Of a DNA stretch of 64,000 nt, positions 10,114-20,052 are shown one piece after another. Position numbers and translations under genes: made by a program. Source of the stretch: Shewanella sp. 10N.286.48.A6 (GTDB taxonomy: Bacteria > Pseudomonadota > Gammaproteobacteria > Enterobacterales > Shewanellaceae); the NCBI RefSeq assembly GCF_002873135.1, contig NZ_MCVI01000013.1, positions 1 to 64,000 of the forward strand. Reading direction: 5' to 3'. The notes under the pieces were generated by a model. That model was not told the origin of the DNA. It worked only from the letters and a program-made list of their open reading frames with translations, and searched no databases. The stretch's first letter is position 1, and every line of letters starts with the position of its first letter.

Positions 10114-10127
10114 TGCATACGTATGCA
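10114..10127. promoter_or_regulatory. Perfect LacI-type operator palindrome, site 2
   Basis: TGCATACGTATGCA is a perfect 14-bp palindrome located 142 bp upstream of the alpha-glucosidase start. With site 1 it brackets the divergent promoters of the maltodextrin locus. The rest of the 9768-10268 gap is AT-rich, and I see no gene in it. Confidence 0.65.
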
Positions 10128-10268
10128 GCTCTATTGAACCCGATTTCATTATTCACGTATCCTCGAGGCAATTAAATAATAATGACGACCAGTTACTAGG
10201 TCGCAACATAGGGTTAACCATGGGTGAGGTAGCTATATGGTTAATGCTTTTATTACAGAGGGCGAGTA

Positions 10269-11897
10269 ATGAGTCAGTTATCATGGTGGCGCGGCGGAGT
10301 CATATATCAGGTATATCCACGAAGCTTAATGGATTCAAATGGCGACGGAGTCGGTGATCTACAAGGAATAATTACCAAACTTGATTACATTGCTAGTTTG
10401 AATGTTGATGCAATCTGGATATCGCCCTTTTTTAAGTCGCCAATGAAAGATTTTGGTTACGACATCAGTGATTATCTCGATGTTGATCCTATGTTCGGCA
10501 CAATGGAAGACTTTGACGAACTGATTGAAAAGGCACATAAGCTCAATATCAAAATAGTCATCGATCAGGTATTAAGTCATACATCTGACGAGCATGCCTG
10601 GTTTAAACAAAGTAAATTAAGTCGTGATAACGACAAATCTGATTGGTATGTGTGGGCCGACCCTAAAGAAGATGGCACCGCGCCTAATAACTGGTTAGCT
10701 ATTTTTGGTGGTTGTGCTTGGGAGTGGGAGCCGCGTCGTCAGCAATATTACTTGCATAACTTCCTAAAAAGTCAGCCTGATTTAAATTTCCATAACCCTG
10801 AAGTTCGCGCTGCAGTGCTTGAAAATGTCGATTTTTGGCTTAAAAAAGGCGTTGATGGCTTCCGTTTAGATGCGATTACTTTTTGTTATCACGATGAGCA
10901 GTTACGTGATAATCCCGCTAAACCCAAAGATCAACGCCAAGGTCGAGGTTTTAGTGAAGATAACCCTTATGCCTATCAGTACCATTACTACAATAATACC
11001 CGCCCACAAACTGTCGGCTTTATTGAAGAGCTGCGCGCACTTATTAATCAATACCCAGGCGCCGTGACTTTAGGCGAAGTGTCAGCAGAAGATTCTTTAG
11101 CGACCATGGCTGAATATACCCAAGGCGATGATCGTTTGCATATGGCCTATAGTTTTGAGCTATTAACCAATGATTTTAGCGCGGCTTATATTCGCCAAAC
11201 AGTTGAAGAACTGGAAGCCAGTATTGGTGACGGTTGGCCGTGCTGGGCCATAGGTAATCATGATGTGCAACGCGTTGCGACCCGCTGGGGCAAAGGTGAA
11301 ACTAATCCCGCCATGGTTAAAATGCTCAATGCGATGTTGTTTTCGCTGCGAGGCAGCGTATGCAGTTATCAAGGTGAAGAATTAGGCTTAACGGAAGCGC
11401 CTATTGAGTTCAGTGAGCTGCAAGATCCATTTGGGATTACCTTCTGGCCAATGTTTAAAGGCCGTGATGGCTGCAGAACCCCAATACCGTGGTCGAAAGA
11501 TCATCAACAAGCGGGTTTTTCTGACAGCAGTAAACCTTGGTTACCTATTCCTGCTACACATAAAGCTATGGCTGCAGATGTTCAAGAAGCAGATACACAA
11601 TCCAATCTACATGCTTATCGCCGCTTTTTAAAATGGCGTAAGCAATATCCTGCATTGGTGATGGGTGATATTAGCTTTATTGATGTGGATTCTAACCTTT
11701 TGGTATTTGTACGTACCTTTGAAACTCAAAAAATGCTGGTAGTATTTAACTTAGATAATAGTGCCAATACATTTGATGCCTCTGCATATGACATTGTTGC
11801 AGTTAAAGATGATCACGGTCTTGAGTCTGCATCTTTGCAAGCTGATGCTAAACTAACATTAAACGCATTTGGAAGTTTCTTCGCATTAATTAAATAA
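10269..11897 (+). CDS. Cytoplasmic GH13 alpha-glucosidase
   Basis: This 542-aa enzyme has no signal peptide and should release glucose from maltose or short maltodextrins in the cytoplasm. It resembles oligo-1,6-glucosidase/alpha-glucosidase members of GH13: YQVYPRSLMDSNGDGVGDLQ at residues 13-32 is characteristic. Catalytic regions are GFRLD with nucleophile Asp201, LGEVS with Glu270 and IGNHD with Asp332. It is the first gene on the plus side of the divergent maltodextrin promoter region and ends in a clear terminator, so it is probably its own transcription unit. Whether it prefers alpha-1,4 or alpha-1,6 bonds is not certain. Confidence 0.9.
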   Translation: MSQLSWWRGGVIYQVYPRSLMDSNGDGVGDLQGIITKLDYIASLNVDAIWISPFFKSPMKDFGYDISDYLDVDPMFGTMEDFDELIEKAHKLNIKIVIDQVLSHTSDEHAWFKQSKLSRDNDKSDWYVWADPKEDGTAPNNWLAIFGGCAWEWEPRRQQYYLHNFLKSQPDLNFHNPEVRAAVLENVDFWLKKGVDGFRLDAITFCYHDEQLRDNPAKPKDQRQGRGFSEDNPYAYQYHYYNNTRPQTVGFIEELRALINQYPGAVTLGEVSAEDSLATMAEYTQGDDRLHMAYSFELLTNDFSAAYIRQTVEELEASIGDGWPCWAIGNHDVQRVATRWGKGETNPAMVKMLNAMLFSLRGSVCSYQGEELGLTEAPIEFSELQDPFGITFWPMFKGRDGCRTPIPWSKDHQQAGFSDSSKPWLPIPATHKAMAADVQEADTQSNLHAYRRFLKWRKQYPALVMGDISFIDVDSNLLVFVRTFETQKMLVVFNLDNSANTFDASAYDIVAVKDDHGLESASLQADAKLTLNAFGSFFALIK

Positions 11898-11906
11898 TGT
11901 AACGAT

Positions 11907-11938
11907 AAAACAGCAGCTTAATCGGTTGCTGTTTTTAT
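11907..11938 (+). terminator. Terminator of the alpha-glucosidase gene
   Basis: A 9-bp stem (AAAACAGCA and its complement) with an 11-nt loop runs into a U tract ten bases after the stop codon. Confidence 0.8.
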
Positions 11939-12027
11939 ATGTGTTGTAGGTTTTTAATAACAAGATTCAGTTGCCAGTAGACATGCTAGTAATTGGTGAT
12001 AACAACGATAACAAGAGAGTTCATATT

Positions 12028-13293
12028 ATGGCTTCAGCTATTCCAACGGGTTCAACAACAGTTAGCAGTACTGGCGACGGTAGTTACCGTTTCGCACTAG
12101 TATCGTTAACCTCACTATTTTTTATGTGGGGATTCATTACCTGTCTTAATGACATACTAATCCCTCATCTAAAGGCGGTATTTTCATTAAGTTACACTGA
12201 AGCCATGCTGATTCAGTTTTGTTTTTTTGGCGCTTATTTCTTAGTGTCATTACCTGCTGGCAGTCTGGTTAAAAAGATTGGTTATCAAAAAGGCATTGTG
12301 TCCGGTTTAGTTATTGCTAGTATCGGTTGTGCCTTATTTTACCCTGCTGCAGCATTGGAAACTTACGCGTTATTCTTAGGGGCATTGTTTGTTTTGGCTT
12401 CAGGTATCACCATTTTACAAGTAGCCGCTAATCCTTATGTAAATGCACTAGGCTCTGAAGAAACAGCCTCAAGTCGTTTAAACTTAACCCAAGCCTTTAA
12501 TGCATTAGGCACCACTGTCGCCCCATATTTTGGCGCTGTGTTGGTTCTTTCAGTCGCAACGGGTGCCGTCGGTGAGTTAAGCCATGCACAAGCTGAAGCT
12601 GACGTGGTAAAAATGCCATATCTATTTTTATCTGCCACGTTAGCAGTTTTAGCTGTGATTTTTTCACAATTAAAGTTGCCTATTATCCAATCTCATACCG
12701 CAGTTGAAACAGATGGTAAGGTTACTTACAAAGGTAAAACCAGCGCGTTGCAAAGCATACACTTAGTATTGGGCGCGGTGGGCATTTTTGTTTATGTTGG
12801 CGCTGAAGTATCAATTGGCAGCTTTTTGGTTAACTTTTTAGGTGAAGAGCACATTGTAGGGCTGCAAGAAGCTGATGCAGCAAAATACATTACCTATTAC
12901 TGGGGCGGGGCGATGATTGGTCGTTTTATTGGTTCAGCGCTTATGCAAAAAATACCTGCAGGCACCATGTTAGCCTTTAATGGTTTAATGGCTGCGACCT
13001 TAGTATTAGTTGCTATTAATACCAGTGGTGAAGTGGCCATGTGGGCAATTTTAGCGGTTGGCTTATTTAACTCCATTATGTTCCCAACTATTTTTAGTTT
13101 GGCTTTAAGAGACTTAGGCCCACATACTTCGCAAGGCAGTGGCTTTTTATGTTTAGCGATTGTTGGTGGAGCAATCATCCCATTATTACAAGGGGTAATG
13201 GCTGATACCATGGGCATACAACCGGCGTTTATTCTTCCTGTAGTGTGTTATGCATTTATCATATTTTACGGCGCGAAAGGCTCTAAAATGTAA
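12028..13293 (+). CDS. FHS-family (GluP/FucP-like) sugar:H+ symporter
   Basis: This is a major facilitator of about 421 aa with roughly twelve membrane helices. The stretch [19 protein letters not shown] near the N-terminus is the hallmark of the fucose/glucose/galactose (FHS) symporter family. I chose ATG 12028, which follows AGAGAG, over a TTG 57 bases upstream that has no ribosome site. Next to starch enzymes it most likely imports glucose or maltose released in the periplasm. The family alone does not settle which sugar. A strong terminator follows, so the gene seems separately transcribed from the alpha-glucosidase. Confidence 0.87.
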   Translation: MASAIPTGSTTVSSTGDGSYRFALVSLTSLFFMWGFITCLNDILIPHLKAVFSLSYTEAMLIQFCFFGAYFLVSLPAGSLVKKIGYQKGIVSGLVIASIGCALFYPAAALETYALFLGALFVLASGITILQVAANPYVNALGSEETASSRLNLTQAFNALGTTVAPYFGAVLVLSVATGAVGELSHAQAEADVVKMPYLFLSATLAVLAVIFSQLKLPIIQSHTAVETDGKVTYKGKTSALQSIHLVLGAVGIFVYVGAEVSIGSFLVNFLGEEHIVGLQEADAAKYITYYWGGAMIGRFIGSALMQKIPAGTMLAFNGLMAATLVLVAINTSGEVAMWAILAVGLFNSIMFPTIFSLALRDLGPHTSQGSGFLCLAIVGGAIIPLLQGVMADTMGIQPAFILPVVCYAFIIFYGAKGSKM

Positions 13294-13316
13294 CCTTTAA
13301 GCTGACGCTTTATATC

Positions 13317-13340
13317 AGGCAGCCTAACGGCTGCCTTTTT
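13317..13340 (+). terminator. Terminator of the symporter gene
   Basis: An 8-bp GC-rich stem (AGGCAGCC and complement) with a TAAC loop is followed by five T. Confidence 0.85.
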
Positions 13341-13454
13341 GTTATTTCGCCGCCAATAAATAGGAATCAATACTTGCTTAAAAGGCGGTTAACTCCTATG
13401 ATCCATGCGCTTTTTCTGTTTTATCTTATTTCTATAACTCGTTGAGATCCCCCA

Positions 13455-14672
13455 ATGCTAACTTACCCGCTCTCAGGCAGTTCATCTGAACTGGTCATTA
13501 ATGTGTTAACTATGGTGCTAACTGAAGGAAAACCTTTAGATCGCGCTTATTCACATAACTTTTCAGGTATGCAATATCCACCTGCGGAGCTAGCAAGAAT
13601 TACTCTCGTTACTGGTGATATTTTGCGTCGTTTGAACCTTTACTGCTATTTGGTTGATATCAAAGCAGAAGATATTGAACGTACCGGTTCTAAATTATTA
13701 AACGGCTGGCATTTATTCCACGATCTTGATTTACCAAAGATGGAATATGCATTACAAGTTGATAGCGCACAGTTTGCCGAGCGTCTAGAGGTTGCAAAAG
13801 CACAACCGGCTTTGTGGGATGGCTGCCCAGAGTGGCTTGACGAGTTAGGTGCTGCGCAACTAGGCGAAAAATGGCCAGCAGAAAGAGCGGCTTTAGCAAC
13901 AGCGCCAAAACGCTATATTCGCGCTAACAGCTTAAAAGGCACCCGTGAAGAATTAAAGCAACGGTTAACTAAAGAGTTGGTCGCTACTGTAGAGGTTGAA
14001 GGCGTTGAAAGTGCGTTAGAGATACGTTCAGATTCTGCATTATTCAAAACTGAAGCCTTTAAACAAGGCTATTTTGAACAACAAGATGCCGGCTCGCAGC
14101 TCGTTGCTGCTGCAGTTGATGCAAAACCAGGTATGCGAGTTGTTGATGCTTGCGCCGGCGCTGGTGGTAAAACTTTGCACATTGCCGCACAAATGCAAGG
14201 TAAAGGTCGTTTACTTGCTATGGATGTTGAGCAATGGAAACTTGATAACCTCAAAATTAGAGCAAGAAGAGCAGGCGCGCATAATGTTGAAACCCGCATT
14301 ATCGCTAGCAGCAAAACCATTAAACGGATGAAGTTGACTGCTGACAGAGTCCTACTCGATGTACCTTGTTCAGGTTTAGGGGTGTTAAAACGTAACCCAG
14401 ATTCTAAATGGCGTGACACGCCAGAAAGATTACCGGTATTAATTGAGCTACAAAAAGACATTTTGCAAAGCTATAGCCGAATGGTAAAAGTGGGCGGAAT
14501 ATTAGTCTACGCTACCTGTTCAATCATGCCTGATGAAAACAGAAATCAAGTTGATGCCTTTTTAGCTGCAAACCCACATTTTACATTATTAGATGATGAA
14601 TTAATCTTGGTTGCTGAGCATGGTTTTGATGGTTTTTATTTAGCAAGAATGGAACGCATAAGCGAAGTGTAA
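13455..14672 (+). CDS. RsmB/NOP2-family m5C RNA methyltransferase
   Basis: This 405-aa protein combines an N-terminal helical RNA-binding region with a class I SAM-dependent methyltransferase domain. The SAM loop VDACAGAGGKT lies near residues 231-241, motif IV LDVPCSGLG near 300-308 and motif VI ATCS near 353-356. The two cysteines (PCSG and TCS) are the paired residues of RNA cytosine-5 methyltransferases, the second forming the covalent intermediate. It should methylate rRNA or tRNA in the cytoplasm. It resembles but is shorter than RsmB (about 430 aa), so I give no symbol. It stands alone between terminators. Confidence 0.85.
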   Translation: MLTYPLSGSSSELVINVLTMVLTEGKPLDRAYSHNFSGMQYPPAELARITLVTGDILRRLNLYCYLVDIKAEDIERTGSKLLNGWHLFHDLDLPKMEYALQVDSAQFAERLEVAKAQPALWDGCPEWLDELGAAQLGEKWPAERAALATAPKRYIRANSLKGTREELKQRLTKELVATVEVEGVESALEIRSDSALFKTEAFKQGYFEQQDAGSQLVAAAVDAKPGMRVVDACAGAGGKTLHIAAQMQGKGRLLAMDVEQWKLDNLKIRARRAGAHNVETRIIASSKTIKRMKLTADRVLLDVPCSGLGVLKRNPDSKWRDTPERLPVLIELQKDILQSYSRMVKVGGILVYATCSIMPDENRNQVDAFLAANPHFTLLDDELILVAEHGFDGFYLARMERISEV

Positions 14673-14705
14673 ATTCATTGTTTTAAAATAAAATCATACC
14701 GAATA

Positions 14706-14741
14706 AAAACAGTGCAGTTAGATAACTTCACTGTTTTTTTT
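14706..14741 (+). terminator. Terminator of the RNA methyltransferase gene
   Basis: A 9-bp stem (AAAACAGTG and complement) with a 14-nt loop is followed by a T tract. Confidence 0.75.
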
Positions 14742-14923
14742 ATGCCTGCGATATATAGCCAATAAATGTAGCATTGCTTTAGTGATAAATGTTAGTGACT
14801 AGTCGAAGAGATTCATAATAAACAGATAGTTACTCGCTTAGTGTTGCAATTAACCTTAAGAGTGAATAATCTGCATTAACGGTAAGTAATAAAGTCAGAT
14901 GGTTTATTCTCAAAAGGAATTTT

Positions 14924-15064
14924 ATGGATAGCGGGCAAACTTTTGCGTCACAATCAACAAACTATGATGTGTTAACAACATGTGCTTCTAATAATGACCG
15001 TTATAGCCAAATTCTTACCATGCTCTTAGCGGGTTCCCCTTACGAGAAATTCTCCATTCATTAG
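14924..15064 (+). pseudogene. Frameshifted 5' part of the GAF-GGDEF-EAL gene
   Basis: ATG 14924, eight bases after AAGGA, opens a 46-codon frame that ends at TAG 15062. Its last residues (YSQILTMLLAGSP) match the usual opening helix of the GAF domain found in the downstream protein. The continuation of that helix (LREILHSLVLSIEAQKIGT) is encoded in the next frame from about 15040. A single missing C in the CCCC run at 15036-15039 would explain the break. Restoring it gives one protein of about 748 aa from 14924 to 17166. Confidence 0.75.
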
Positions 15065-15105
15065 TCTTATCAATCGAAGCGCAAAAGATTGGCACCAGAG
15101 CGTCA

Positions 15106-17166
15106 GTGCTATTAATGAGCAATGACAAGAAAAGGTTGTTAACCGGAGCGGCCCCCAGTTTACCGGAACAATATAACCAAGCTATTAATGGCATTGAAAT
15201 TGGGCCGATAGTCGGTTCATGCGGCGCTGCAGCAGCCACCGGCGAAAGAGTTATTGTTGAAGATATCGCCACTCACCCGAATTGGGCACCTTATAAAGAA
15301 TTGCCGTTAAAGGCAGGGCTAAAAGCTTGCTGGTCAGAACCCATTATCGACTCTACTGGCAACGTATTGGGCACTTTTGCCAAGTATTACGATACCCAAA
15401 AGTCACCATCAGCATTGGATCTAGAACTGATTCAAGAAGCCGCTCGATTGGCAAGTCTTGCCATTGAACGAAGCCAAGGACTACACCTACAAACACTCAC
15501 CAGTAAAATATTCAGTAAACTGCCTATGGGCTTATTGATCGTTAACGAAAACAATACCATTTTGTTTATTAACCCTGAGTTTAAAAGTATCTGTGGCGAT
15601 ATTACTGTTGACTCAGAGAGCTTTGAACCAAAGCGCTTTTTCGAACATTCTCAGCAAGAAAATATCACGTCTTTAATGAAAAACCTTGCTATCGGTAAAA
15701 CTTGGCAAGGTGAGTTAACAGGCCGCAAACGTAATGGCAAGACCTTTGATGCTGAAGTAACGGTAACCTCATTTAGGGATTACCATGGTGAACAAAATTG
15801 TTTTTCTTGGTTAATTGCTGATATCAGTGAACACAAAGATGCCAGCAAGCTTATCCATTTTCAGGCTAATAATGATGCATTAACCCGCTTGGCCAATCGT
15901 CGTTATTTTGTTGAGAAAATCTATGATTATGTTTGGCAGCAAGAGCGCAGCAAGCAAACTGGGGTAGGTTGCTCAATCATATTGATGGATATTGATAATT
16001 TTAAACTGATAAATGACAGCTTAGGTCATGAGTGTGGTGATCGATTATTAATTGAGGTAACCAAAAGATTAGCCCCGCTGTTTCCTGATATGTGCACTTT
16101 TGCCCGAATAGCAGGTGATGAATTTGGCGTGTTCTTACAAGGTAAAGTGTCTGCAGACGAACTCATTGAACTTGCCAAACAAATCAATCAAGTTGTAAGT
16201 GATGTTTTTTGGCTTGATCGTAAAGCTATCCAAACTTCTATGAGTATTGGTATCTTACGTTATCCTGAAGATTCTACTGAGGTTGATGCTTTAATTAATT
16301 GCGCCAGCCAAGCAATGCATAATGCTAAGCTTAAAGGCCGAAATGGTTATCAATTTTTTGATCAAAGCATGCAGAAAAATGCAGAAAGAACCGCTTTTTT
16401 AAACATGGAATTAAACAAAGCCTTAAGTCATGATGCTTTTGAACTGTATTTTCAGCCCATTTTGTCGGCTAAATCGACGCATGTTGATAGCGCTGAAGTG
16501 TTACTTCGTTGGCCGCTTAATGGTGAGTTCATTTCGCCAGAAGAATTTATACCTATTGCTGAACAATCAGGGCTGATTGTCCCAATCGGTAAATGGATTA
16601 GGCGACATGCGCTAGATTTAATTTATGACTATTGGCAACAAGGACGTGCGATTAGTTTGTCAGTAAATGTCTCTACTAGTGAATTTATCACTGCAGAGTT
16701 ACAACAACAATTCATTAGCTTTTTTGAAGAGTATCTGCTGGAAACATCCATAGCAAACTTTCCATTTCATTTATTAACCATAGAAATAACTGAGTCAGTA
16801 ATGATGGAGCAGCATGAGAAGGTTGAACAGCTGCTGAGTCGATTAAGAAATTGGGGCATCAAAATTTCAGTGGATGATTTTGGTACCGGCTTTTCTTCTC
16901 TATCCTATTTAGCTAACTTTCCGGTAGATCAAATCAAAATCGATAAAAGTTTTATTCAAAAAATTGAGCAGGGTCCTAGACATAAGGCGCTAGTGGAAGC
17001 AATTACGACCATGAGCCATGCACTTGATTTATCAGTCACTGCAGAAGGTGTTGAAACCCAAGCACAGCTGGATTTTGTTAAGCAAAACAATGTTGATGCT
17101 ATTCAAGGCTACTATTTCTATAAGCCTTTGCCTAAACAGGCGCTCATCGAATTACTCGCACAATAA
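15106..17166 (+). CDS. GAF-PAS-GGDEF-EAL cyclic-di-GMP protein (5' end frameshifted)
   Basis: The frame from GTG 15106 gives 686 aa. It holds most of a GAF domain (GPIVGSCGAAAATGERVIVEDI, about 33-54), a PAS domain (about 125-245), a GGDEF domain with an AGDEF site (336-340) and an EAL domain. The EAL motif reads EVL (464-466), while the later metal and catalytic motifs DDFGTGFSS, KIDKSF and AEGVET are intact. It probably makes or degrades cyclic di-GMP in response to a GAF/PAS signal. The EAL half looks active; the GGDEF variant may be active or a GTP sensor. Translation as shown lacks the first GAF helix because of the frameshift upstream. Confidence 0.85.
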   Translation: MLLMSNDKKRLLTGAAPSLPEQYNQAINGIEIGPIVGSCGAAAATGERVIVEDIATHPNWAPYKELPLKAGLKACWSEPIIDSTGNVLGTFAKYYDTQKSPSALDLELIQEAARLASLAIERSQGLHLQTLTSKIFSKLPMGLLIVNENNTILFINPEFKSICGDITVDSESFEPKRFFEHSQQENITSLMKNLAIGKTWQGELTGRKRNGKTFDAEVTVTSFRDYHGEQNCFSWLIADISEHKDASKLIHFQANNDALTRLANRRYFVEKIYDYVWQQERSKQTGVGCSIILMDIDNFKLINDSLGHECGDRLLIEVTKRLAPLFPDMCTFARIAGDEFGVFLQGKVSADELIELAKQINQVVSDVFWLDRKAIQTSMSIGILRYPEDSTEVDALINCASQAMHNAKLKGRNGYQFFDQSMQKNAERTAFLNMELNKALSHDAFELYFQPILSAKSTHVDSAEVLLRWPLNGEFISPEEFIPIAEQSGLIVPIGKWIRRHALDLIYDYWQQGRAISLSVNVSTSEFITAELQQQFISFFEEYLLETSIANFPFHLLTIEITESVMMEQHEKVEQLLSRLRNWGIKISVDDFGTGFSSLSYLANFPVDQIKIDKSFIQKIEQGPRHKALVEAITTMSHALDLSVTAEGVETQAQLDFVKQNNVDAIQGYYFYKPLPKQALIELLAQ

Positions 17167-17191
17167 ATTCAGCAATAGTAATACAGTAAAA

Positions 17192-17611
17192 CTACTCTCC
17201 TTGTATTGTGACAAGTAGTTTTCTGCTGCCGCCATGATTGCGATGTTCACCTAAATACAGCCCTTGCCACATTCCTAATGCTAATTGACCATGGGTGATG
17301 GGTAGGGTTAATTCACAGCCCAGTAAACTTGATTTTAAATGGGCTGGCATATCGTCACTGCCTTCATAAGTGTGGATGTAATATGGTTCATTCTCTGGCG
17401 CCACATTATTAAAGTATGCTTCAAAGTCTTGCCGAACAGTTGGATCTGCATTTTCGTTTACAGTAATGGAAGCTGAGGTGTGTTGCAGCAATATGTGCAC
17501 TAAGCCAATATCAAACCTTGCTAATTCGGGTAATTGAGTTAATACCTCTTCAGTAATTAAATGAAAGCCACGAGCTTTTGGCTTTAATGATATTTGTTTT
17601 TGGTACCACAT
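17192..17611 (-). CDS. yjbQ: YjbQ/UPF0047 family protein
   Basis: This 139-aa protein matches the YjbQ family end to end. Conserved segments are HTSASITVNENADP (about 44-57), a Y-x-H-x-x-EGSDDMPAH stretch (78-91), PITHGQLALGMWQGLYL and the C-terminal EHRNHGG. Family members show weak thiamine-phosphate synthase activity, but the physiological role is unsettled. It converges on the cyclic-di-GMP gene with only 25 bp between stops, and its own upstream gap is long, so it is probably monocistronic. Confidence 0.88.
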   Translation of the reverse strand: MWYQKQISLKPKARGFHLITEEVLTQLPELARFDIGLVHILLQHTSASITVNENADPTVRQDFEAYFNNVAPENEPYYIHTYEGSDDMPAHLKSSLLGCELTLPITHGQLALGMWQGLYLGEHRNHGGSRKLLVTIQGE

Positions 17612-17954
17612 ATAAGTCTGCTTTTAATCGCTATTTTGATGATGAATTGTAGTGAATTTCAGCGATTTGACCAACAGTAGAAAGCACTAATTTTAAACAT
17701 TGTAGTAGGATAATGAACTGTAAGCATAAAGTATGACTAAAATGACTCATATTAGCCATTGTAATTACTGTAACCCTTGCTGAGTGTTGGCTTGAGGTGC
17801 TCACTGGTTTTAATTAATAAGCGCTAACTAAAATTGCGCATTTTATTAAGTTAGCAAAGTGCTTGCTCAGTGGTGCTGATAAAGTGAACGATTCTGGATG
17901 GATATTGCTTGTAAACAGCTTAAGATACAAATTGTTGCATAATTGTTTAATCCA

Positions 17955-17985
17955 TAAAAAAAGCTGCTCATTGAGCAGCTTTTTA
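17955..17985. terminator. Terminator after ald, with a gene-free gap
   Basis: AAAAAGCTGCTCA and its complement form a hairpin with A and T tracts on both sides, so it can work in either direction. It ends the minus-strand ald transcript. The rest of 17612-18008 is AT-rich and holds the yjbQ promoter region; I see no gene in it. Confidence 0.85.
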
Positions 17986-18008
17986 GTACTTAAACCATCA
18001 GATATTGA

Positions 18009-19124
18009 TTAGTTTAGCAGGCTTGTTGGCTCGGTAAACTCAAGTGCTAATGCTTCAGCAACTTCTTTACAAACAAGCTTTCCGTGGATGACATTTAAGC
18101 CATTTAGTAGGTGCTTATCTTGAAGCAATGCAGACTTATAACCTAAGTTTGCAAGCTTAATAATGTAAGGCAGCGTGGCATTGTTTAATGCAAAAGTAGA
18201 GGTGCGAGCCACAGCGCCAGGCATGTTTGCAACACAATAATGAACTACATCATCAACGATATAAGTTGGTTCTTGGTGAGTGGTTGCATGAGATGTTTCA
18301 ACACAGCCACCTTGGTCAATTGCGACATCAACAATTGCGCTGCCAGGCTTCATACGGCTAATCATATCGCGGGTCACAAGTTTTGGCGCAGCAGCGCCAG
18401 GAACCAGTACACCACCAATGACTAAGTCTGCTTCTAATACGTGGCGTTCAATGGCATCAGCAGTAGAGTAAATGGCTTTAACTGCAGAACCAAATTGTAC
18501 ATTTAAACGACGTAGAGCATCGATGCTACGATCAAGCACAACCACGTCAGCGCCCATGCCTACAGCCATTTGTGCAGCATTAGTACCGACCATGCCGCCG
18601 CCAATAATAACTACTTTGGCTGGTTCAACACCTGGCACACCGCCCAGTAACATACCGCGGCCGCCTAGTGATTTTTCAAGTGCACGCGCGCCTGCTTGAA
18701 TCGACATACGCCCAGCAACTTCTGACATTGGCGCTAATAAAGGAAGGCCACCACGGTCATCTGTTACGGTTTCATAGGCGATACAAACAGCCTTACTTTT
18801 TATCAAATCTTCAGTCTGTGGTAAGTCTGGTGCAAGGTGTAAATAAGTGAATAGAATTTGGTCTTCACGCAGCATGGCGCGCTCAATAGCTTGTGGCTCT
18901 TTAACCTTCACTATCATATCTGATTGAGCAAACACTTCAGCTGCGGTTGCTAAGATTTCTGCACCGGCATCAATATAATCTTGGTTAGTAAATCCAATGC
19001 CAATACCTGCATCTGATTGAACAAATACATCATGACCTTTAATTGTTAATTCACGAACGCTTGAAGGAACCATACCAACACGGTATTCATGGTTTTTGAT
19101 TTCAGTAGGGATACCAATAATCAT
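18009..19124 (-). CDS. ald: Alanine dehydrogenase
   Basis: This 371-aa enzyme interconverts L-alanine and pyruvate plus ammonia with NAD. The N-terminal half shows the opening GIPTEIKNHEYRVGMVP, the catalytic Lys in VKVKEP (about 73-78) and His in YLHLAPD (about 94-100). The Rossmann half has IIGGGMVGTNAAQMAVGMGA around 172-191. Length and sequence match Shewanella/Vibrio Ald. It is divergent from lrp across a 178-bp gap, which fits the known control of ald by Lrp/AsnC-type regulators. A bidirectional hairpin ends it. Confidence 0.95.
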   Translation of the reverse strand: MIIGIPTEIKNHEYRVGMVPSSVRELTIKGHDVFVQSDAGIGIGFTNQDYIDAGAEILATAAEVFAQSDMIVKVKEPQAIERAMLREDQILFTYLHLAPDLPQTEDLIKSKAVCIAYETVTDDRGGLPLLAPMSEVAGRMSIQAGARALEKSLGGRGMLLGGVPGVEPAKVVIIGGGMVGTNAAQMAVGMGADVVVLDRSIDALRRLNVQFGSAVKAIYSTADAIERHVLEADLVIGGVLVPGAAAPKLVTRDMISRMKPGSAIVDVAIDQGGCVETSHATTHQEPTYIVDDVVHYCVANMPGAVARTSTFALNNATLPYIIKLANLGYKSALLQDKHLLNGLNVIHGKLVCKEVAEALALEFTEPTSLLN

Positions 19125-19302
19125 TTTGAGCCTCTAATTGATTTTTACTCGTTTTTACGAGCCAGTAGTTATTATATTCGATGACCTGAACGTGCTTATT
19201 TCAGGGAAGTCTAGTATAGTGCCCCTGACGCAGTTTATGCTGCTAAACTTTACACATTAAAAGATGAATATGTTGTTTTTGTGCTAAAGCAAGGTTAATA
19301 AT

Positions 19303-19809
19303 ATGGCAAATAATAAGAAAAATTCTGTGAAAGATTTAGATCGGATTGACCGTAATATCCTCAACGAACTTCAGATTGATGGTCGCATATCAAATGTGGA
19401 GTTATCTAAGCGTGTTGGCCTGAGTCCAACACCATGTTTAGAACGAGTTAAACGTCTTGAGAAACAAGGATACATTAATGGCTACACTGCATTAGTTAAT
19501 CCTCATTACTTAGGTGCATCGTTACTTGTATTTGTGGAAATTACCTTAACTCGAGATACCCCTGATATTTTTGAACGCTTTAACAAAGCCGTTCAGTTGT
19601 TAGATGATATTCAAGAATGTCATTTGGTTTCTGGCGATTTTGATTACCTACTAAAAACCCGCGTATCAGATATGTCAGCTTATCGTCGTTTGTTAGGTGA
19701 GACATTACTTAAGTTACCATCAGTTTCTGATACTCGTACTTACGTGGTTATGGAAGAAGTTAAGCAAACTAATAAAGTTGCCTTAAATTTATTAGCTGAT
19801 ACTTACTAA
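19303..19809 (+). CDS. lrp: Leucine-responsive regulator Lrp
   Basis: This 168-aa Lrp/AsnC-family DNA-binding protein has an N-terminal helix-turn-helix (LDRIDRNILNELQIDG, then RVGLSPTPCLERVKRLE) and a C-terminal RAM ligand-binding domain containing VSGDFDYLLKTRV. Sequence and length match the global regulator Lrp of gammaproteobacteria (164-168 aa). AAGGT precedes ATG 19303. It lies next to the divergent ald gene and upstream of ftsK, the same ald-lrp-ftsK-lolA order seen in related genomes. Confidence 0.93.
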   Translation: MANNKKNSVKDLDRIDRNILNELQIDGRISNVELSKRVGLSPTPCLERVKRLEKQGYINGYTALVNPHYLGASLLVFVEITLTRDTPDIFERFNKAVQLLDDIQECHLVSGDFDYLLKTRVSDMSAYRRLLGETLLKLPSVSDTRTYVVMEEVKQTNKVALNLLADTY

Positions 19810-19826
19810 ATTTAATAACCAATAAA

Positions 19827-19854
19827 AATAAAGGGCACTGCCCTTTATTTTTTT
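19827..19854 (+). terminator. lrp terminator
   Basis: An 11-bp stem (AATAAAGGGCA and its complement, one-base loop) is followed by a long T tract. Confidence 0.85.
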
Positions 19855-20052
19855 GCCAAAAATTTACAGCAAGCTTAATCTTAGGCTTAAAAGTAACCAA
19901 CTTAAGCCAGATTAAAATTATTTATCTTCTACAGTCATCTATCTGAAAACATTAGGTTGAGCTTGGCATCCGCGCGTTGCATAATCACTGCATACACATT
20001 GATATTCTGTTATTGTTATCATTCTTTTTAAATCTTATTTGGGTGTTTTCGT

